64,000 nucleotides of DNA, taken from the NCBI GenBank assembly GCA_914767885.1, contig CAJZBQ010000020.1, forward strand, positions 434,001 through 498,000. The letters run 5' to 3'. A program made the translations under genes and the position numbers. The notes beneath the pieces are model-generated. The model did no database searches and was not told the DNA's origin. It worked only from the letters and a program-made list of their open reading frames with translations. This DNA is from Blepharisma stoltei. Lineage: Eukaryota; Ciliophora; Heterotrichea; Heterotrichida; Blepharismidae. The first letter of the stretch is position 1; every line of letters starts with the position of its first letter. Of this stretch, positions 9,369 to 21,752 are shown one piece after another.

Positions 9369-12300
9369 ATGTCAAAAATAATCCAATCCAGAAGCCACAA
9401 AGAAATAATAAGCTCTGCAAGCTTGAAGGCAGAAATTATCTACCAACCTTTGAAGCTGCAGAAAAAAATGATCGAAAATTTTGATGAAAAGCAATCCAAG
9501 AGGCTTGAGTGCGTGAATGGATTAGTGTGAATTGATCCAGACACAAATTTTCGTGAAAGTTTTTGTAAAGACCTAATTTACAATACACAAATTGAATTTC
9601 TCATCGTCGTTGCAATGTATAATGAATCAAAAGAGCATCTTACCCATACGCTAAACGGTATTTCAGAAAACCTTGAAGAGTTCAAGTGCGCTGGAATCCC
9701 TCCTGAAAGAGTTTGTACAATCATCATCGTTGATGGGATGGAGCCATTTCTAAAAACTTTCTATAAGCCTGAAGAAAAGTTCTATTTTGAGCAGTTTTTT
9801 GATGAAAAGAAAATTAAGGACTTCTTCAAAGTCGAAAATCTGCTGGACTGCAAAATTCCTGAAGAAACTGAAGACGATGAGTTTGCGCACTGTTTTATGA
9901 AAACCCATTATAATTATAAGTACAAATATGGGATGCAAACAATCTTTTGTGTGAAGCAAAAAAACAGGAGAAAACTAAATACGCATTTATGATTCTTTGG
10001 AGGATTTTGTGAGATGTTTCAGCCAAAATATGTGATGCTTCTCGATGTTGGTACAAAACCTTTGCCTAAATCATTATTTTACCTATATGAAGCCATGGAA
10101 GAAGACGGGAGAATTGCAGGATGCTGCGGAGAAATCACTCCGATGGAGCCTAATGTTTGAAGTTTGCTTCAAATGGCTCACTCTCCCTTTTTAATTGGAA
10201 AAAATATCAGTGAAATCCACTTTCCTAGTAAGTTAACCTTCAATTCGGAATAAATTGTATTTTTTATATGTAAAAATAATATAATTTAGATACAAATCGC
10301 TCTAATAGATAAATTAAAGTCACCAAAATATAAATTTACCTATCAGATTTTCTAGTTTAAAAATAGGAATCATAAATAGAATACTATTTTAAAAATTAAT
10401 TACTTTAATTAGATATATTTATTATTAATTTATACGCAGTAGCACATTTACTAGTCGATCGATTTAACCAGCATGTGTTTCTTGTTCTTAAAAAATAATT
10501 TGTTTTAAAAACAAAAATAGGATATGTGCTAAAATTGTATAATTTTTTTCAAAAAAATTCCTTTTAAACTTAAAAATTTTTAGTTTCAACACAAGGGGAG
10601 AGTTAAATGGTCGAGTATAAAATAAGTCATATTTTTGATAAGGCACTAGAAAGTGTAATAGGATATATCACTGTCTTGCCAGGAGCTTTCAGCGCTTACC
10701 GATGGAAAGCTTTGCAAGGTGATCCCTTATGGGAATTTTACTTCAAGTCTTTTTGCCATCCTGAAAAGATGGATGCTTTTCACTCGAACATTTACCTTGC
10801 CGAAGACAGAGTTCTTTGCCTAGCCCTTGTAAGTAAAAAAAACAATGACTATTTGTTGAGATATGTAAAAAAATCAGTTGCAGAAACTGATGTTCCTGAT
10901 AAACTTTCAGTCTTAATGGCTCAAAGACGTAGATGAATAAATGGATCATGGTTTGCATTGATCGATACACTTAGGCGAGCAAGCTCCCTCTATCATTCCA
11001 ATCATAGTCGGTTCAGAAAATGTCTTTTCTTTATCCAAATGGTTTATTATGCAGTAAACGTGGCTTGCAGCTGATTTAGTGTAGGCGCTTTCTTTTTAGC
11101 GTTCAATATATCTATGAGAAACTACTTTGATGGTAATTCAGCTCCTCAGTGGATAGGCAACTTGTTCGTGTCAGTCTATGTAACAGCAATCATTCTGATT
11201 ATTTTTCTATCACTTGGTGTTAAGCCCCGAAAAGCAGAAGATGTATATAAAGTGATTTCCTACTGCTATGGCTTGTTTATGGTCTTTACCATTGCAATGA
11301 TGATTATTTTCCTGTATCATTCTATTCAGAATTTCAATTGGTTCCTTCCACTCATAGTGGCTTCCTTTTTTATCTTTGGAATCACTATGATTCTTAATTG
11401 CGCAGCCCTGAAAGTTGTCAAAGGGGTGGTGCATTTTATATTACTGAGTCCAACCTATATAAATGTCTTTCTAATTTATGCTATTTGCAACTTTCATGAC
11501 TGCACTTGGGGAAATAGACCTGACCAAATGACTGTAGAAGAAAAAAATAAGCTCGAAGAGTTCGAAGCCTTTCGCACACGGTGGGCTTCTGTCTGAGCCT
11601 TATGTAATTTAGCATTTGTATATTATTTGAATATTGCTGATAAAGAATCATCCGAAAACCGTGATATGAAGTGGTTTATTTACTCAATTGGCTTCATCGG
11701 ATTTGGAATCTTGGCGTTCAGATTTATTGGAGCAATGCTTTATTTAATGCAAGAGCATTTCTGCACTCGCATTATGAAGCCAAAGAGTGAAAGTGATTGG
11801 CATATTAATGACTCCCCCTCCGTGAGTGAACAAAAAAATTTTGTTCACTCACAGAGGGGGGTTAATTCTTTTTTTAAAAAAATAATATATAAATTTGATA
11901 GAAAATTTTTTTTTTCGAAAAATTTTTAAAAAATCCTAATTTGCAAAAATTGTGAAGCAAATATTAATTTAATTATAAAAATTTATGTTTTAAAACGCAA
12001 TTTGTTTAAAAATAAACAGAATTAGCTGAGATTTCATTATATTAATTATTACTTATATATCAAATGTTTTTTCATAAAAAATTTTTCTATTAAAAAATTT
12101 TTTGTTCACTCACGGTGGGGTTTTAGTCAAAAAATAGGGATTTTTCTAATGGTTTTGTTCACCCACGGAGGGGGAGAGTGAGGAAAAAGAAGAAATTGTA
12201 CTGAATCATAAAGAAGCCTCTATCGTACCCTCTATTAATTATGAGAAAAAGAGATCCAGCTTAATTTCGGAAGAAAACCATTCAGAAAGGCATATGAATA

Positions 12301-12503
12301 GCATAGAAACGAAAGAAAATCAAGAAATTCAGCCTGTGTACAAGTTCAAAACGATGAAAGTAGGCGCGAAAGACAATTCCCCTATTAATGGCGAGGAATA
12401 TTTGAACGATATCACAACGGATAGAGATGAAAGCGGAATTCAAAAAATAAGACGAAGAAAAACGCTTTTTGGCTTACTCGCGAAGAAAAAGTCTGATTTA
12501 TAA
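9369..12503 (+). CDS. Chitin synthase copy B
   Basis: Second chitin synthase, start ATG at 9369. Same motif order as copy A: FLIVVAMYNE, TIIIVDGM, LLDVGTKP, GYITVLPGAFSAYRW, AEDRVLCL, then QRRRWINGSW, whose Trp is encoded by TGA. A block of membrane helices follows. Two IESs interrupt it: 10181-10605 (excision gives QMAQMVEYK) and 11812-12181 (excision gives HINEEKEE). The basic C-terminal tail ends in a KTLFGLL-KKS motif, related to the end of copy C and lacking the HTH of copy A. Several further Trp residues (WFFGG, FSWF-type positions) are TGA. Confidence 0.9.
10181..10605. mobile_element. IES in chitin synthase B (TCA/TTA-flanked)
   Basis: About 425 bp with inverted ends CTCTCCCTTTTTAATTGG and ...CACAAGGGGAGAG. 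Flanking trinucleotides are TCA and TTA. Its AATTGG-type terminus links it to elements at 39.3, 48.5 and 57.9 kb. Excision joins GCT CA to A ATG GTC. Confidence 0.8.
11812..12181. mobile_element. MITE-type IES in chitin synthase B (TGA-flanked)
   Basis: 370 bp with CTCCCCCTCCGTGAGTGAAC at the left and an ACGGAGGGGGAGAG right end, between two TGA trinucleotides (11809-11811, 12179-12181). A second TIR copy lies inside each end. Excision gives AAT GAG GAA in frame. Confidence 0.88.
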
Positions 12504-12550
12504 TGAATATATGCATTAACTTATTTTTTGGATTAACCTTGAAATTAAAA

Positions 12551-15500
12551 TTACGACTTCCTGGTTTGCAATAAATAACCTAAAAAGGTTTTTTTACGCT
12601 GTTTAGAGCTCTGGGCAATATCTGATTCTTTAACCTCAATATTGTCTTTGGAAACATCTATGGTGTCCGACAAATTATTATTTTTCTTTTCATGGTCAGC
12701 GACAGATATAGAGCTGTCTTTACCTGCGATATCAGATAATGGATATTTTTCTAAGTCGTGACTGTTTTCTGCACTCTTATTCAAAATATTCGTTTCAATT
12801 TCCATATCAGACCTTCTCCGATCCTCACTCCTTTTGCTAATTCGTTCGAGTCTATTAGTTTCCCTTCTTGAAATTGCAGGTACTACACTAGGTAGGGTCT
12901 TCAGTCTTTTCTTGCAACAGAACTCTTGAATCAAATAAATTGTTGCTCCCAGAAATCTTAGCAGCATAATGATTAAGATTAAGATTAGCCGTTCGCACTT
13001 GCAGGGCCGGGATTTGCACCCCTTCACGCTCTTCGCCTATGGTGAGGCCTCAGCGGACACCCTCCTTGTTGCCTCAAACAAGGAATTCGCACAACGTGGG
13101 TTGTCTTTCCGAAAATCCATAAAAAATGGATTTTTCTGGTCGACTGTAGGTAGAAGGTAGAACTCGAAAGCCTGGGACGTAACGCCCAGCTTCACGCTAG
13201 GGAGTTGCCCGATTGGTCCAGAGGACTCTGCTGGGCTTCCCCTTTCCAACCTCCGTGCTCATCTTCCCCACGAGGAAAAAACCACCTCTGAATTTAGACT
13301 TGGGCTAGGCTCTGAACACAACCAGAATTGCTTACCTAGCATTGCTGTCCATTTCTGAAGTAGTAAAACCTTACCGGATATAAATAAAATATAAGTCGAG
13401 TATGCATGGCCGGGAGGCCATGCCCAGACGAAGACGCCATATTTTATTATATATAGCAGCATAATGATATATCCGATATATCCAACTGCATAGATAAACC
13501 ATCTAGATGATGAGCCATCTGATGAAGTTTTATCTATAATATTCAAGTAATATGCAAATGCTGCATTGCATAATACCCAAATGACAGCCCATTTCGTGCG
13601 GAATTCTTCAAATTCTTCAAGCTTTTTCGTTTCTTCAGCAGTCATTTGGTCTGGCCTGCTTCCCCAGGTACAGTCGTGGATGTTGCAAATTGCATAAACA
13701 AGCAGCATATTTACATAGGTAGGAATCATTAAAACGAAATGAACGATTCCTTTCAGAATTGTTAAAAGCGCACAGTTGAGCATAAAAATAACAATAAACA
13801 TACTCACACCGCTGAGAAGTACTGGAAGGACTCAATCAAAATCTTGGAGTTTAATGAAAATGTAAATTCCGACCATTGCTACTGTATAAACCATGAATAA
13901 GCTATAGCAATATGAAATAACTTTGAAAGAATGTTCAGCTTTTCCAGGTTTTACTCCAAGAGACATAGTAAAAACTATGATTATAATAGTGATATTAAGA
14001 TAAGATTAAGATTAGCCTTAGCATTTGACAGAGCCAGGGATTTCCACCCTAAATGCTGTTCATTCAATAGGGATAGGATCCAGCAATACCCTCCTTGACA
14101 CCACAGACAAGGGGTTCACACAACCATCTTGACTTCCGTAAGTCCTGGAACCTAAGGGCCGCCGCCTGGGTCGAGACTTCCCCTTTCTTGTTAGGCAGAT
14201 GTCGTCTCTTGAGCCTCTGCTCGAGCAAATTATCATCAGTTGAGGGCTTTTGCTGGTTCTATCCTTTTCAATGGTGGCTCTGGAAGTAAAACCCTAAATC
14301 CCTGACAAAACCAAATCAGTCAGTATGCATAAAGGTTTTCCGGCCTCTTTTTGACCTTTTTCCTTCACGGGCCGTTGCCTATTGGCCTTGAAGAAATATG
14401 TCAATGGGCTGTCCAGTCTGTTAGCGCCATTTTTATGTATATATAATAATAGTGACATAAGCAACAATAAGTCAGTCTCCAAGCCAAATAAAATTTGGAT
14501 AATTATTAAAAAAATGCCTTACTGCGATTGCAAAGGATAAAAAAAATGTTCCAACCATAAACCACGAAAAAATGACAATTCCTAAATAGTAAATCATTTG
14601 AAATGAAAAGAGCAGTTTTCTGCAGCAGCTGTGTTTTGATTCATAAATAGTGTTTGCTCTCCTAATAGAATCTATCAATGCAAACCAAGAACCGTTGATT
14701 CATCTACGCCTTTGCACCATTAATGAAGAAAGCCCATCAGGGACATCTGTTTCCGCAACCGAATTTTTTACATATCGTAGAAGATAGTTACAGTCCTTTT
14801 TACTTACAAGTGCAAGACAAAGGACTCGGTCTTCAGCAAGATAAATATTTGAATGGAAAGGATCCATATCTTCGGGGTGGAAAAGAGATTTAAAATAATG
14901 TTCCCAAAGAGGATCTCCTTGCAAAGCTTCCCATCTGTAAGCACTAAAAGCTCCAGGCAATACTGTGATATAACCTATAACACTTTCAAAAGCCTTATCA
15001 AAGATGTGAATTAGCTTATATTCTACTAATTGGGCCATCTCCACTAAATTTCAAAAATCAGGCTCCATTACTGTAATTTCTCCACAGCAGCCAGCAATTC
15101 TCGGATCAGTTTCCATTGCTTCATATAAATAAAGCAGTGATTTCCTCAGAGGTTTAGTCCCTACATCAAGCAAAACCACATACTTGGGTTGGAACATCTC
15201 GCAAAACCCTCCAAAGAACCACAGATGAGTATTTAACTTTCTTTTATTTTCTTGCTTTACGCAAAAAATCAATTGCAGATTATGCGGGCTATCTCCAAAT
15301 GGTTCGCTTTTCATAAAGCAGTGAGCAAATTCATCATCTTCAGCTTAGTTTGACACAAATAAAAAGGAGACTTATCTTGCCTGTCCTTCTTCTATATACT
15401 AGGAGCTTTTTTGATTTAAGAGGGACGGGACTTAAAAATTGTATCCGGGCAAGGGTTTTTTTTATCCCTGGTGGGACACCACTACAGGGATTTTTCCCGA

Positions 15501-16334
15501 CTTAGAGACAAGTAGACCAGAGCCGCATGACAGCTCCACACTTCGTGGTGTGAATGATAATAGAAATCAGAATGAAAATATTGGGTCATCTCCTACCTCC
15601 CATCTCCGGGTAGATAGTGCTGACCTCTAGGAATTGTCCAAGGAAGTGCCTGGGTTCGTCCTTGAGAGATGCTGACTTCAGCATTTTCTGGTGATGTCGA
15701 TAGTAAAAGGCGTAAGTGTAGCCTGATGCTTAGGACGAGAAACCTGAAGTCAGTGAAGGCGGAAAAGGCTGAAATAAACCCTAAAGACCTATTTTAATTT
15801 TAATCTAATCTAATCAGCTTGATTAGGTATTTTGCAGTCTAATAAATTTTCAACCTTAAAAAAATGTTTAATTTCTTCTTCATTGAAAAATTCCTGGAAA
15901 AAGCTTTTTTGTTTACTATAAGTTTCTAAAAAGGCTTTCATTCCATCTACTATAACAACGACACAAATTTTTTCTGGAGGAATTCCAACTTGCCGAAAAT
16001 AATCTAGATTTTCAGAAATCCCATTAATAGTGTCTTTGAAGCTTTTAAGGTTTTCATTGTACATTGATACAGCGATTAAAACTTCTACTTTAGTTTTTTC
16101 GCAATATATTAGGTTTTTAAAAAAACTATCATGAAAATTTGTGTCTGGAGAAACTCATTTCAGCCCAGAAACTTCACTGATTGCTTTATTATTTATAGTA
16201 CTCATTGTTTTGAATAGAAGCATGGGCTGGTATATTAGCTCTGACGAATCATTAGATGCTCGGTTAGAGTTTCTTTCTTTTGTCGAGGATCATCTTCTAA
16301 AGCTCGCTTGGGTTGCTTCGTTATACATAGACAT
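12551..16334 (-). CDS. Chitin synthase copy C, broken by three retroposons
   Basis: Third chitin synthase, read leftwards. The start at 16334 (MSMYNEATQA) is chosen because the frame is open from there and the IYQP segment aligns with copies A and B; a later ATG at 16205 is possible. Motifs: SPDTNF, VVIVDGM, LLDVGTKP, PGAFSAYRW, AEDRVLCL, QRRRW (Trp=TGA), INGSW, then membrane helices. Retroposons at 15347-15813, 13993-14445 and 12974-13453 each sit between direct repeats and interrupt the frame. Removal rejoins CKIPNQA-EDDEFAH, VAYVTI-IIIIVF and YIIMLL-RFLGA, as in the paralogues. The C-terminus ends with a KKTFLGYLL motif similar to copy B. Confidence 0.87.
12974..13453 (-). mobile_element. 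SINE-like retroposon S4 in chitin synthase C
   Basis: 480-bp antisense insertion between exact 15-nt repeats TAGCAGCATAATGAT. Its 5' end AAATATGGCGTCTTCG and GCATGGCCTCCCGGCCATGC hairpin match S9 at 34.5 kb; its 3' third and TTAATCTTAATC tail match S5, so it is mosaic. Confidence 0.9.
13993..14445 (-). mobile_element. SINE-like retroposon S5 in chitin synthase C
   Basis: About 453 bp between exact ATAATAGTGA repeats (13983-13992, 14446-14455). Antisense start CATAAAAATGGCGC, tail GGCTAATCTTAATCTTATC. Confidence 0.87.
15347..15813 (+). mobile_element. SINE-like retroposon S6 in chitin synthase C
   Basis: 467 bp between TCAGCTT repeats (15340-15346, 15814-15820), ending ATTTTAATCTAATCTAA. Shares the CCTCCTACCTCCCATCTCCG block with S3. 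Removal restores the IPNQAEDDEF junction. Confidence 0.82.
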
Positions 16335-17462
16335 TTCTTCTGCAATTTATGAGAAATTATGCATTTTATCATTCCTATATGTTTATGGGCGATTTCTGAA
16401 GATAGGAAAGAATTTATAAAATTTTTGGGAGTTAAATTTTAAAACAATGTTTACTTTAAAAAATTGTTAATTTAAATCCTACCATAAGCTGATTTAATTA
16501 AAATCTAATAATTAGCACTACTTTTGAATTTTCTAGAATCTAAAAACAAAAAACTACTTTTTGTGATTATTTGTGCATTTTTAAATTGTTTGAATACAGA
16601 TTAATAAGTTAAAATATGCGTTTTTCTATAGTATGCTTTTCCCTATTCTTTGCCTTTTTAGTAGTATAATACGTCTGCAGATAATCTAACTTAATTTTTT
16701 ATTTATTAATTATAAATCTTCAATATTGAAATCGAGTTTAATCACTTATTTTGCAATAATATATTTTGAGTATTCAGCATAATATGCATTTAATTTAAGA
16801 AGGGATATACTTTAATTGAATTGCTAACCTTTTATATCTTAGATTATTGGGATATGGCTTTCTTCGATTATGAAAATAGAGTATTCATAATTCATTTAAG
16901 TATTGTGATATATTTCTTTGAGCCTTAAGCAAAATTTATCAGTTCTTAAAAGTAATAAGAAGCTAACTCTCCTCTCCATCTGCGAACAAAACTATTTGGA
17001 AAAATCCATATTTTTGGGTAAAAATCCACCCTCCGTGAGTGAAAAAAAAAATTTATGAAAAATATTTTGATATATAAGTAATAACTATTATAATTAAATC
17101 TCTAGATAATTCTGTGCAGCTTGCATTTTAGGGCATAAATTTTGCAAATTAATATTTGCTTTAAAATTATTTAGAATTGGATTTTTGTAAATTTTGATAA
17201 TTTATATAGCTAAATTTTTAAAATAATTAATGTTCCTCCATGAGTGAACAAAATTTTTTGTCACTCATGGAGGAGGGAAAGTAAGAAAAATTAATAAATA
17301 CCATATCATTCCTTAGCTTTCTTATTCTGGAATTCATCATATAAAGTATAGCAATTATCTCTTAAATATTGAATTCATAGCTTATGCATGCTTTAATTTT
17401 AGAAAAATATATCAATTTTGAATTTCATCTTATTTCAAATATCGTTAATTTTTAAAAATCAA
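16335..17462. other. Intergenic region between chitin synthase C and kinesin
   Basis: AT-rich spacer between divergent genes. It contains one MITE (16967-17284), listed separately. I see no ORF, RNA gene or other repeat in the rest. Confidence 0.6.
16967..17284. mobile_element. TAA-flanked MITE, intergenic
   Basis: 318 bp with ends CTCTCCTCTCCATCTGCGAAC and TCACTCATGGAGGAGGGAAAG, between TAA trinucleotides. The right end forms a hairpin (CTCCATGAGTGAACAAAA against its complement). Confidence 0.8.
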
Positions 17463-20400
17463 ATGGCAAAAGTTCCTATCCAAGTCTACATCCGCTTTCG
17501 TCCTCTTTCTCCTCGAGAATTCGACCTCGGTGAAAGCATAGTTTGAAATCTAAACAAAAACACTGTTTCCATAGAATCTGATGAAATAAGTATTTTAACT
17601 CAAGAGCGGAGGCTTTCTCCCAACTATAATCCTACCTTTCATTTTGATCACTGTTTTTCATGGGAGGACAACAACTCAGTGGTCTATAATAAAGTAGCTC
17701 GAGAAGTTGTTTTATCAGCTTTAGACGGCTATAATGCAACAATTTTCGCATATGGGCAAACAGGATCTGGAAAAACTTTCACTATGCTTGGAGAACAAGA
17801 AGAAATTCAAGAGTCATTAGTACTGACTCAAAGAATTGCTAATATTTCTGATGATGATTGCTTGAGAATAAAAAACTCACAAAAAAATTCACCAACAAAG
17901 CAGCCAACCAAGCTTGATACCACAAAAAGATTTGAACAAAAGAACAAAGGTATTATAGTAGCTGCCTTACTCCACCCCATCATGAATGAGCAAAAAAACT
18001 ATTGAAAAATCCTATTTTTTGGAAAAAACACCATCTCTGATGAACAAAAATTTTTTAAATATAAAAAATATTTAATATATAAGCGATAAATTATTATCTA
18101 TTCTTATGAATTTTAAATAGCATGCATTTTAAAATTTAAATTCTGCAAATTAATTTATTTTCAATTCTTGCACACTGGGATTAAAAAATACTCTCATCTG
18201 CAAGTGAGCAAATTTTTTACTGCTCCCTCCTAGGGCACGAGTTAGAAGATATTTTTTCTGCTACTCAAGATTGCTGCGACAGCAGATTTTTCTTTACTTG
18301 CTCTTATATGGAAATTTACAATGAGCATGTATATGATTTATTAAAAAACCCAGAAGAATTCACCAATGAAATTCTTAATGTCATTGAAGGCCCTGACAAA
18401 GAGTTTTTCGTAAGAGGCCTTGGCGAGCAAGTCGTGAACTCTATTGACGAAGTCCTTGAAAAGTTAGCAAAAGGAGAAGAAAATCGGCATTATGCAGCCA
18501 CCAACTTAAATCACCATTCTTCAAGATCACACACAATTTTTAGACTTAATGTAAGAAGCTTGAAAATGATTCCAAAGCAAAAAGTGCAAGACGAAGACGA
18601 GAGCTTTGAAAATCTCGCAATTGAAAGTGTATTAAATTTTGTAGACCTTGCAGGTAGTGAAAGAGTCAATAGTGTGCAAGCTGTTGCTGAAACTGAGAGA
18701 GGAAGAGGTGGCCAATTTTCGGTGATTTCTACAAAATCAGATATCGATAAAGTATTGGCAGAAGGGAAAAATATTAATACAAGCCTTTTCTATCTTTGCC
18801 AAGTCATTAACAAGCTTTCAGAGAAAAAACTGGGAATCATCAAAAATGACTCCCACATACCATTCCGAAATTCCAATTTAACTAAAATATTGAGAAGCTC
18901 TTTAGGAGGAAACGCAAGAACTTGCATTATATGTACAGCTACTGCAGCAAGATCCCAGTTTGAACAGACCCTAATTCCCCTCCCTCCGTGAGCGAACAAA
19001 AAAAATTTTAAAGAGGGAGTTAATTTTATTTTGAAAAAATTATATATTAAAGTTTGCTTTACGAAATTTAAGAATTCATATCTGCAAAAATTTGAAAGCA
19101 AATATTAATTTAATTTTATAAAATTTATATTTAAAATGCAAACTGTTTAAAATTAAACAGAATTATATAAAAAATTTAATTATATATCTCATAATATTTT
19201 TTAATATTAAAAATATTTTTATTCACTCACAGATGGTGGGCTTTACCCAAAAAATAGAATTTTCCAGTAGTTTTGTAGTTCACAGAGGGGGCGAGTAAGC
19301 ACTTTGAGGTTTGGAAACAGTGCTAGAAGTATAACAAATAAAGTTAGAGCAAACATTAGGACAGAAACCAATACGCAATTGCTACTGACATATGAACAAG
19401 ATATAGCCAACTTAAAACGAGAAGTCGAACTTGCATACCAAAAAGACAAGCTGTTTAGCCATGAAATTTCGAACGTGAAGCAACAACTGGAACAAAAAGT
19501 CAATCATCTCTGTAAGAAAGTCTATGCTAAATATCAGCCAAATATAGAATGATATACAATTGAAAAGACTATTAAGTCATGGGCTCCTGGAATTGGAGAA
19601 GTTTTCTTATCAAAGCATTTGTATAAAGAAAATATTTTGCATTGGGATTAAGATTAAGATTAAGATTACGCTGGGTATTTAAGGTCCCTACTACGTCCGA
19701 GGTCGCATGCCACGGTTTCCCGTGTGGTGGCAGAGCGTTCACCAAGCCCGGGCCGAAACCCCCGGTTTCTCGGTAGAGGTATTGTCAAGGGCCGTCTTAT
19801 ACCGGCTTTGCTGACCACCTCCATTTCCAACTTGGATCGTCGCCTAAGTTTACGCCAACTCCGCTTCGTCGTCCGCCAGATCTGCCCATTGAAGGGCACC
19901 TTTTCAACTGGAGAGACCCCCGTCTCGATGTCTAACTCGCCTCCCCTCTTTTCCGGTCATCCCGAGAAAGAACTCAACAGCTTTCGCCATTCGGGGCGAG
20001 CCACTAAAGCAGCTTAGGCAGGTAATTCACCCTGCCTCATTTCGGGCACTCACTGGGCTGAGCGCTGCTGGCAAAAAGAAGTCACGAATAACTGCCCATG
20101 GGTCTGGTCGCAAAAACAGCGGTTCTCGCGCTTAGGCCTCTCGCTTCGAGGTCCCGGACGTTGTTGGGCTAATTCCTGGCTCCAAAAACCATGCCCGGAT
20201 ATACATGGGTAACCACCACTGGGAGGGTGGGTCGGTCGCCATACGCCATTTTATGTATATTTGCATTGGGATAATTATGATTTACATCAATTTGAAGGAG
20301 GCAATCATCCAACCTCTTGGCGAAACTTCCTTAATACCTGTAGAGAAAGCCAAGATGAATGAGCCAAATAGAGAAATAGTGATTCCTAATGTATCTGGAA

Positions 20401-21511
20401 GAGTTTTTTCTTCGTGCAAAAGGGTATGATACCTGGGACAAGGAATTTTCCTTCAGGAATGGATTTGGAAAGAGTACAGTAAGCTATGTCCCCGAGATTA
20501 AGTTTGATCTCTACTCAATTTATAGACTCTGAAGATGGCAGGTGCCTAGCGTGATACTGGGAGCTATGCTACAGATCCACTACCTAAGAAGTCAGAAGCC
20601 CTGATACAAGTCATAATGGTGGAGCCTGAAGCTAGGTAGCGGTGTTAGTCAGAAGTCTTCAGCGACGGATGAACTTGTAGAGGTGGAATCCTCGGCCTGC
20701 TCTAAGCAAGCCAGTTAATTTAATTTAATAGGGATAATTATGAATTTAGTGAGGAAGGGTATGAGTGTGTCAAGAACTTGAAAGAAGCTTCTGCCACTAA
20801 AAAGCAGCTCTTAACTCCGCCTCTTGGCTAACGAATGAAAACTCTTAATCACTAAACAAGGGAGTTAGTTTTTTTTTCCAGTAAAAATTATCATTATAAT
20901 AATTAATTATATATCAAATTATAGTTGTAAAACAAAATAAAAATCTTTCTCGCTAATCAAGGGTAAATTGCTTTAAATCGGGCTTTCTAATGGCTTTGCT
21001 CGCTAGACCAGTGGTAGTAAGAAAATTAGGGGACTTAAAAAACTCATCAAGCTGCCTGGGATTAGCAAACCTTTCACTCCAAAAAGAGCTAGAAAAGTAC
21101 AAAACTCTTGTTGAAGGAGAACTGACCGAAAAGAAATCATTGCAAACTGAATTAACTGAAATCAAAAAGGAAATCGTAGAGCTGCACGATTCAATTGATA
21201 TGTATGAAATTGGGAAAGGCCTGGAAGAGCTCAGTGATGAGAAGCTAGCTGAATTCGAGCGCAGCATCTTGCTTAGGATTGATAACGTGAAACAAGAAAG
21301 AGCACTGAGAGGATACACAGCATTAATAAAAAAGATCCAAGCAAAAGTTATAGGCCAAGTCGATGATGAAACTTTTAGGCAATTATTTGGAAGCACAGAC
21401 CTTGACTGGGGAATTAAATCAATTGAAGCAGCAAACCCGTCAAGGAGCAATCTCGATACGTCGATAAGCACTGTAAATACAGAGTCTCCACTTCCACTAT
21501 CACTTTCTTAA
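17463..21511 (+). CDS. Kinesin motor protein with five insertions
   Basis: N-terminal kinesin motor, ATG at 17463. Motifs in order: VYIRFRPLSPRE, the P-loop AYGQTGSGKTFTM, SYMEIYNEHVYDLL, NHHSSRSHTIF (switch I), DLAGSERV (switch II), NTSLFYLCQVI, IPFRNSNLTKILRSSLGGNA, then QTLSTLRFGNSA. A coiled coil follows and the frame ends at TAA 21509-21511. The motor resembles kinesin-7/CENP-E-type N-terminal kinesins (inference). Insertions: 17970-18244, 18975-19298, two tandem retroposons at 19649-20730, and 20815-21020. Each is removable in frame: AALEDIF, QTLSTLRF, ILHWDNYEF and QLLRKLGDL are regained. Confidence 0.92.
17970..18244. mobile_element. IES 1 in kinesin (TTA-flanked)
   Basis: 275 bp including one flank, between TTA repeats, left end CTCCACCCCATCATGAATGAGC, right end GGGCACGAG. 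The interior carries the family's ATAAGCGATAAATTATTAT block. Excision gives GCC TTA GAA GAT (ALED). Confidence 0.88.
18975..19298. mobile_element. IES 2 in kinesin (TAA-flanked)
   Basis: 324 bp with ends TTCCCCTCCCTCCGTGAGCG and CACAGAGGGGGCGAG, between TAA repeats. Excision restores the conserved kinesin QTLSTLRF motif, an independent check on the boundaries. Confidence 0.92.
19649..20259 (-). mobile_element. SINE-like retroposon S7 in kinesin
   Basis: About 611-bp GC-rich antisense insertion between TTTGCATTGGGAT repeats (19636-19648, 20260-20272). Antisense start CATAAAATGGCGTATGGCG; tail on the plus strand is TTAAGATTAAGATTAAGATT. S8 is inserted immediately to its right. Confidence 0.88.
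20281..20730 (+). mobile_element. SINE-like retroposon S8 in kinesin
   Basis: 450 bp between GGGATAATTATGA repeats (20268-20280, 20731-20743). The left repeat overlaps the right duplication of S7. Tail TTAATTTAATTTAATA. Removing S7 and S8 together gives TTGCATTGGGATAATTATGA, which reads LHWDNYE in frame. Confidence 0.87.
20815..21020. mobile_element. IES 3 in kinesin (TAA-flanked)
   Basis: 206 bp between TAA repeats. The termini are diverged (CTCCGCCTCTTGGCTAACGA and TCGCTAGACCAGTGGTAG) but still inverted. Excision gives CTC TTA AGA AAA, joining QLL to RKLGDL. Confidence 0.8.
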
Positions 21512-21752
21512 GTTATAATTTTTCAAATAAATTTTAGCAATAAATAATCATCTATAAGCAACATTGAGGAGTGTGCAATTATCTAATGAATCTAATTTAT
21601 TGATATGGGGCTCAATATATACAAAACCAGTTTTAAAACTCAAGAGTTGTTTTAATTATAGCAGCAACAAAAGAATGGCGAAATAATTAGAACATGGACA
21701 TTTTCCAGTATCTGAGAGTAATAAAACTTATCTGAGCTGTAAATAATTATTT

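Noticed and set aside
16141-16419. Plus-strand frame MSGETHFSPETS
   Set aside because: Antisense to the N-terminus of chitin synthase C, whose frame aligns with its paralogues there.
19724-20017. Long frame MVAERSPSPGRN
   Set aside because: GC-rich interior of retroposon S7; no homology and it is bounded by the TSD.
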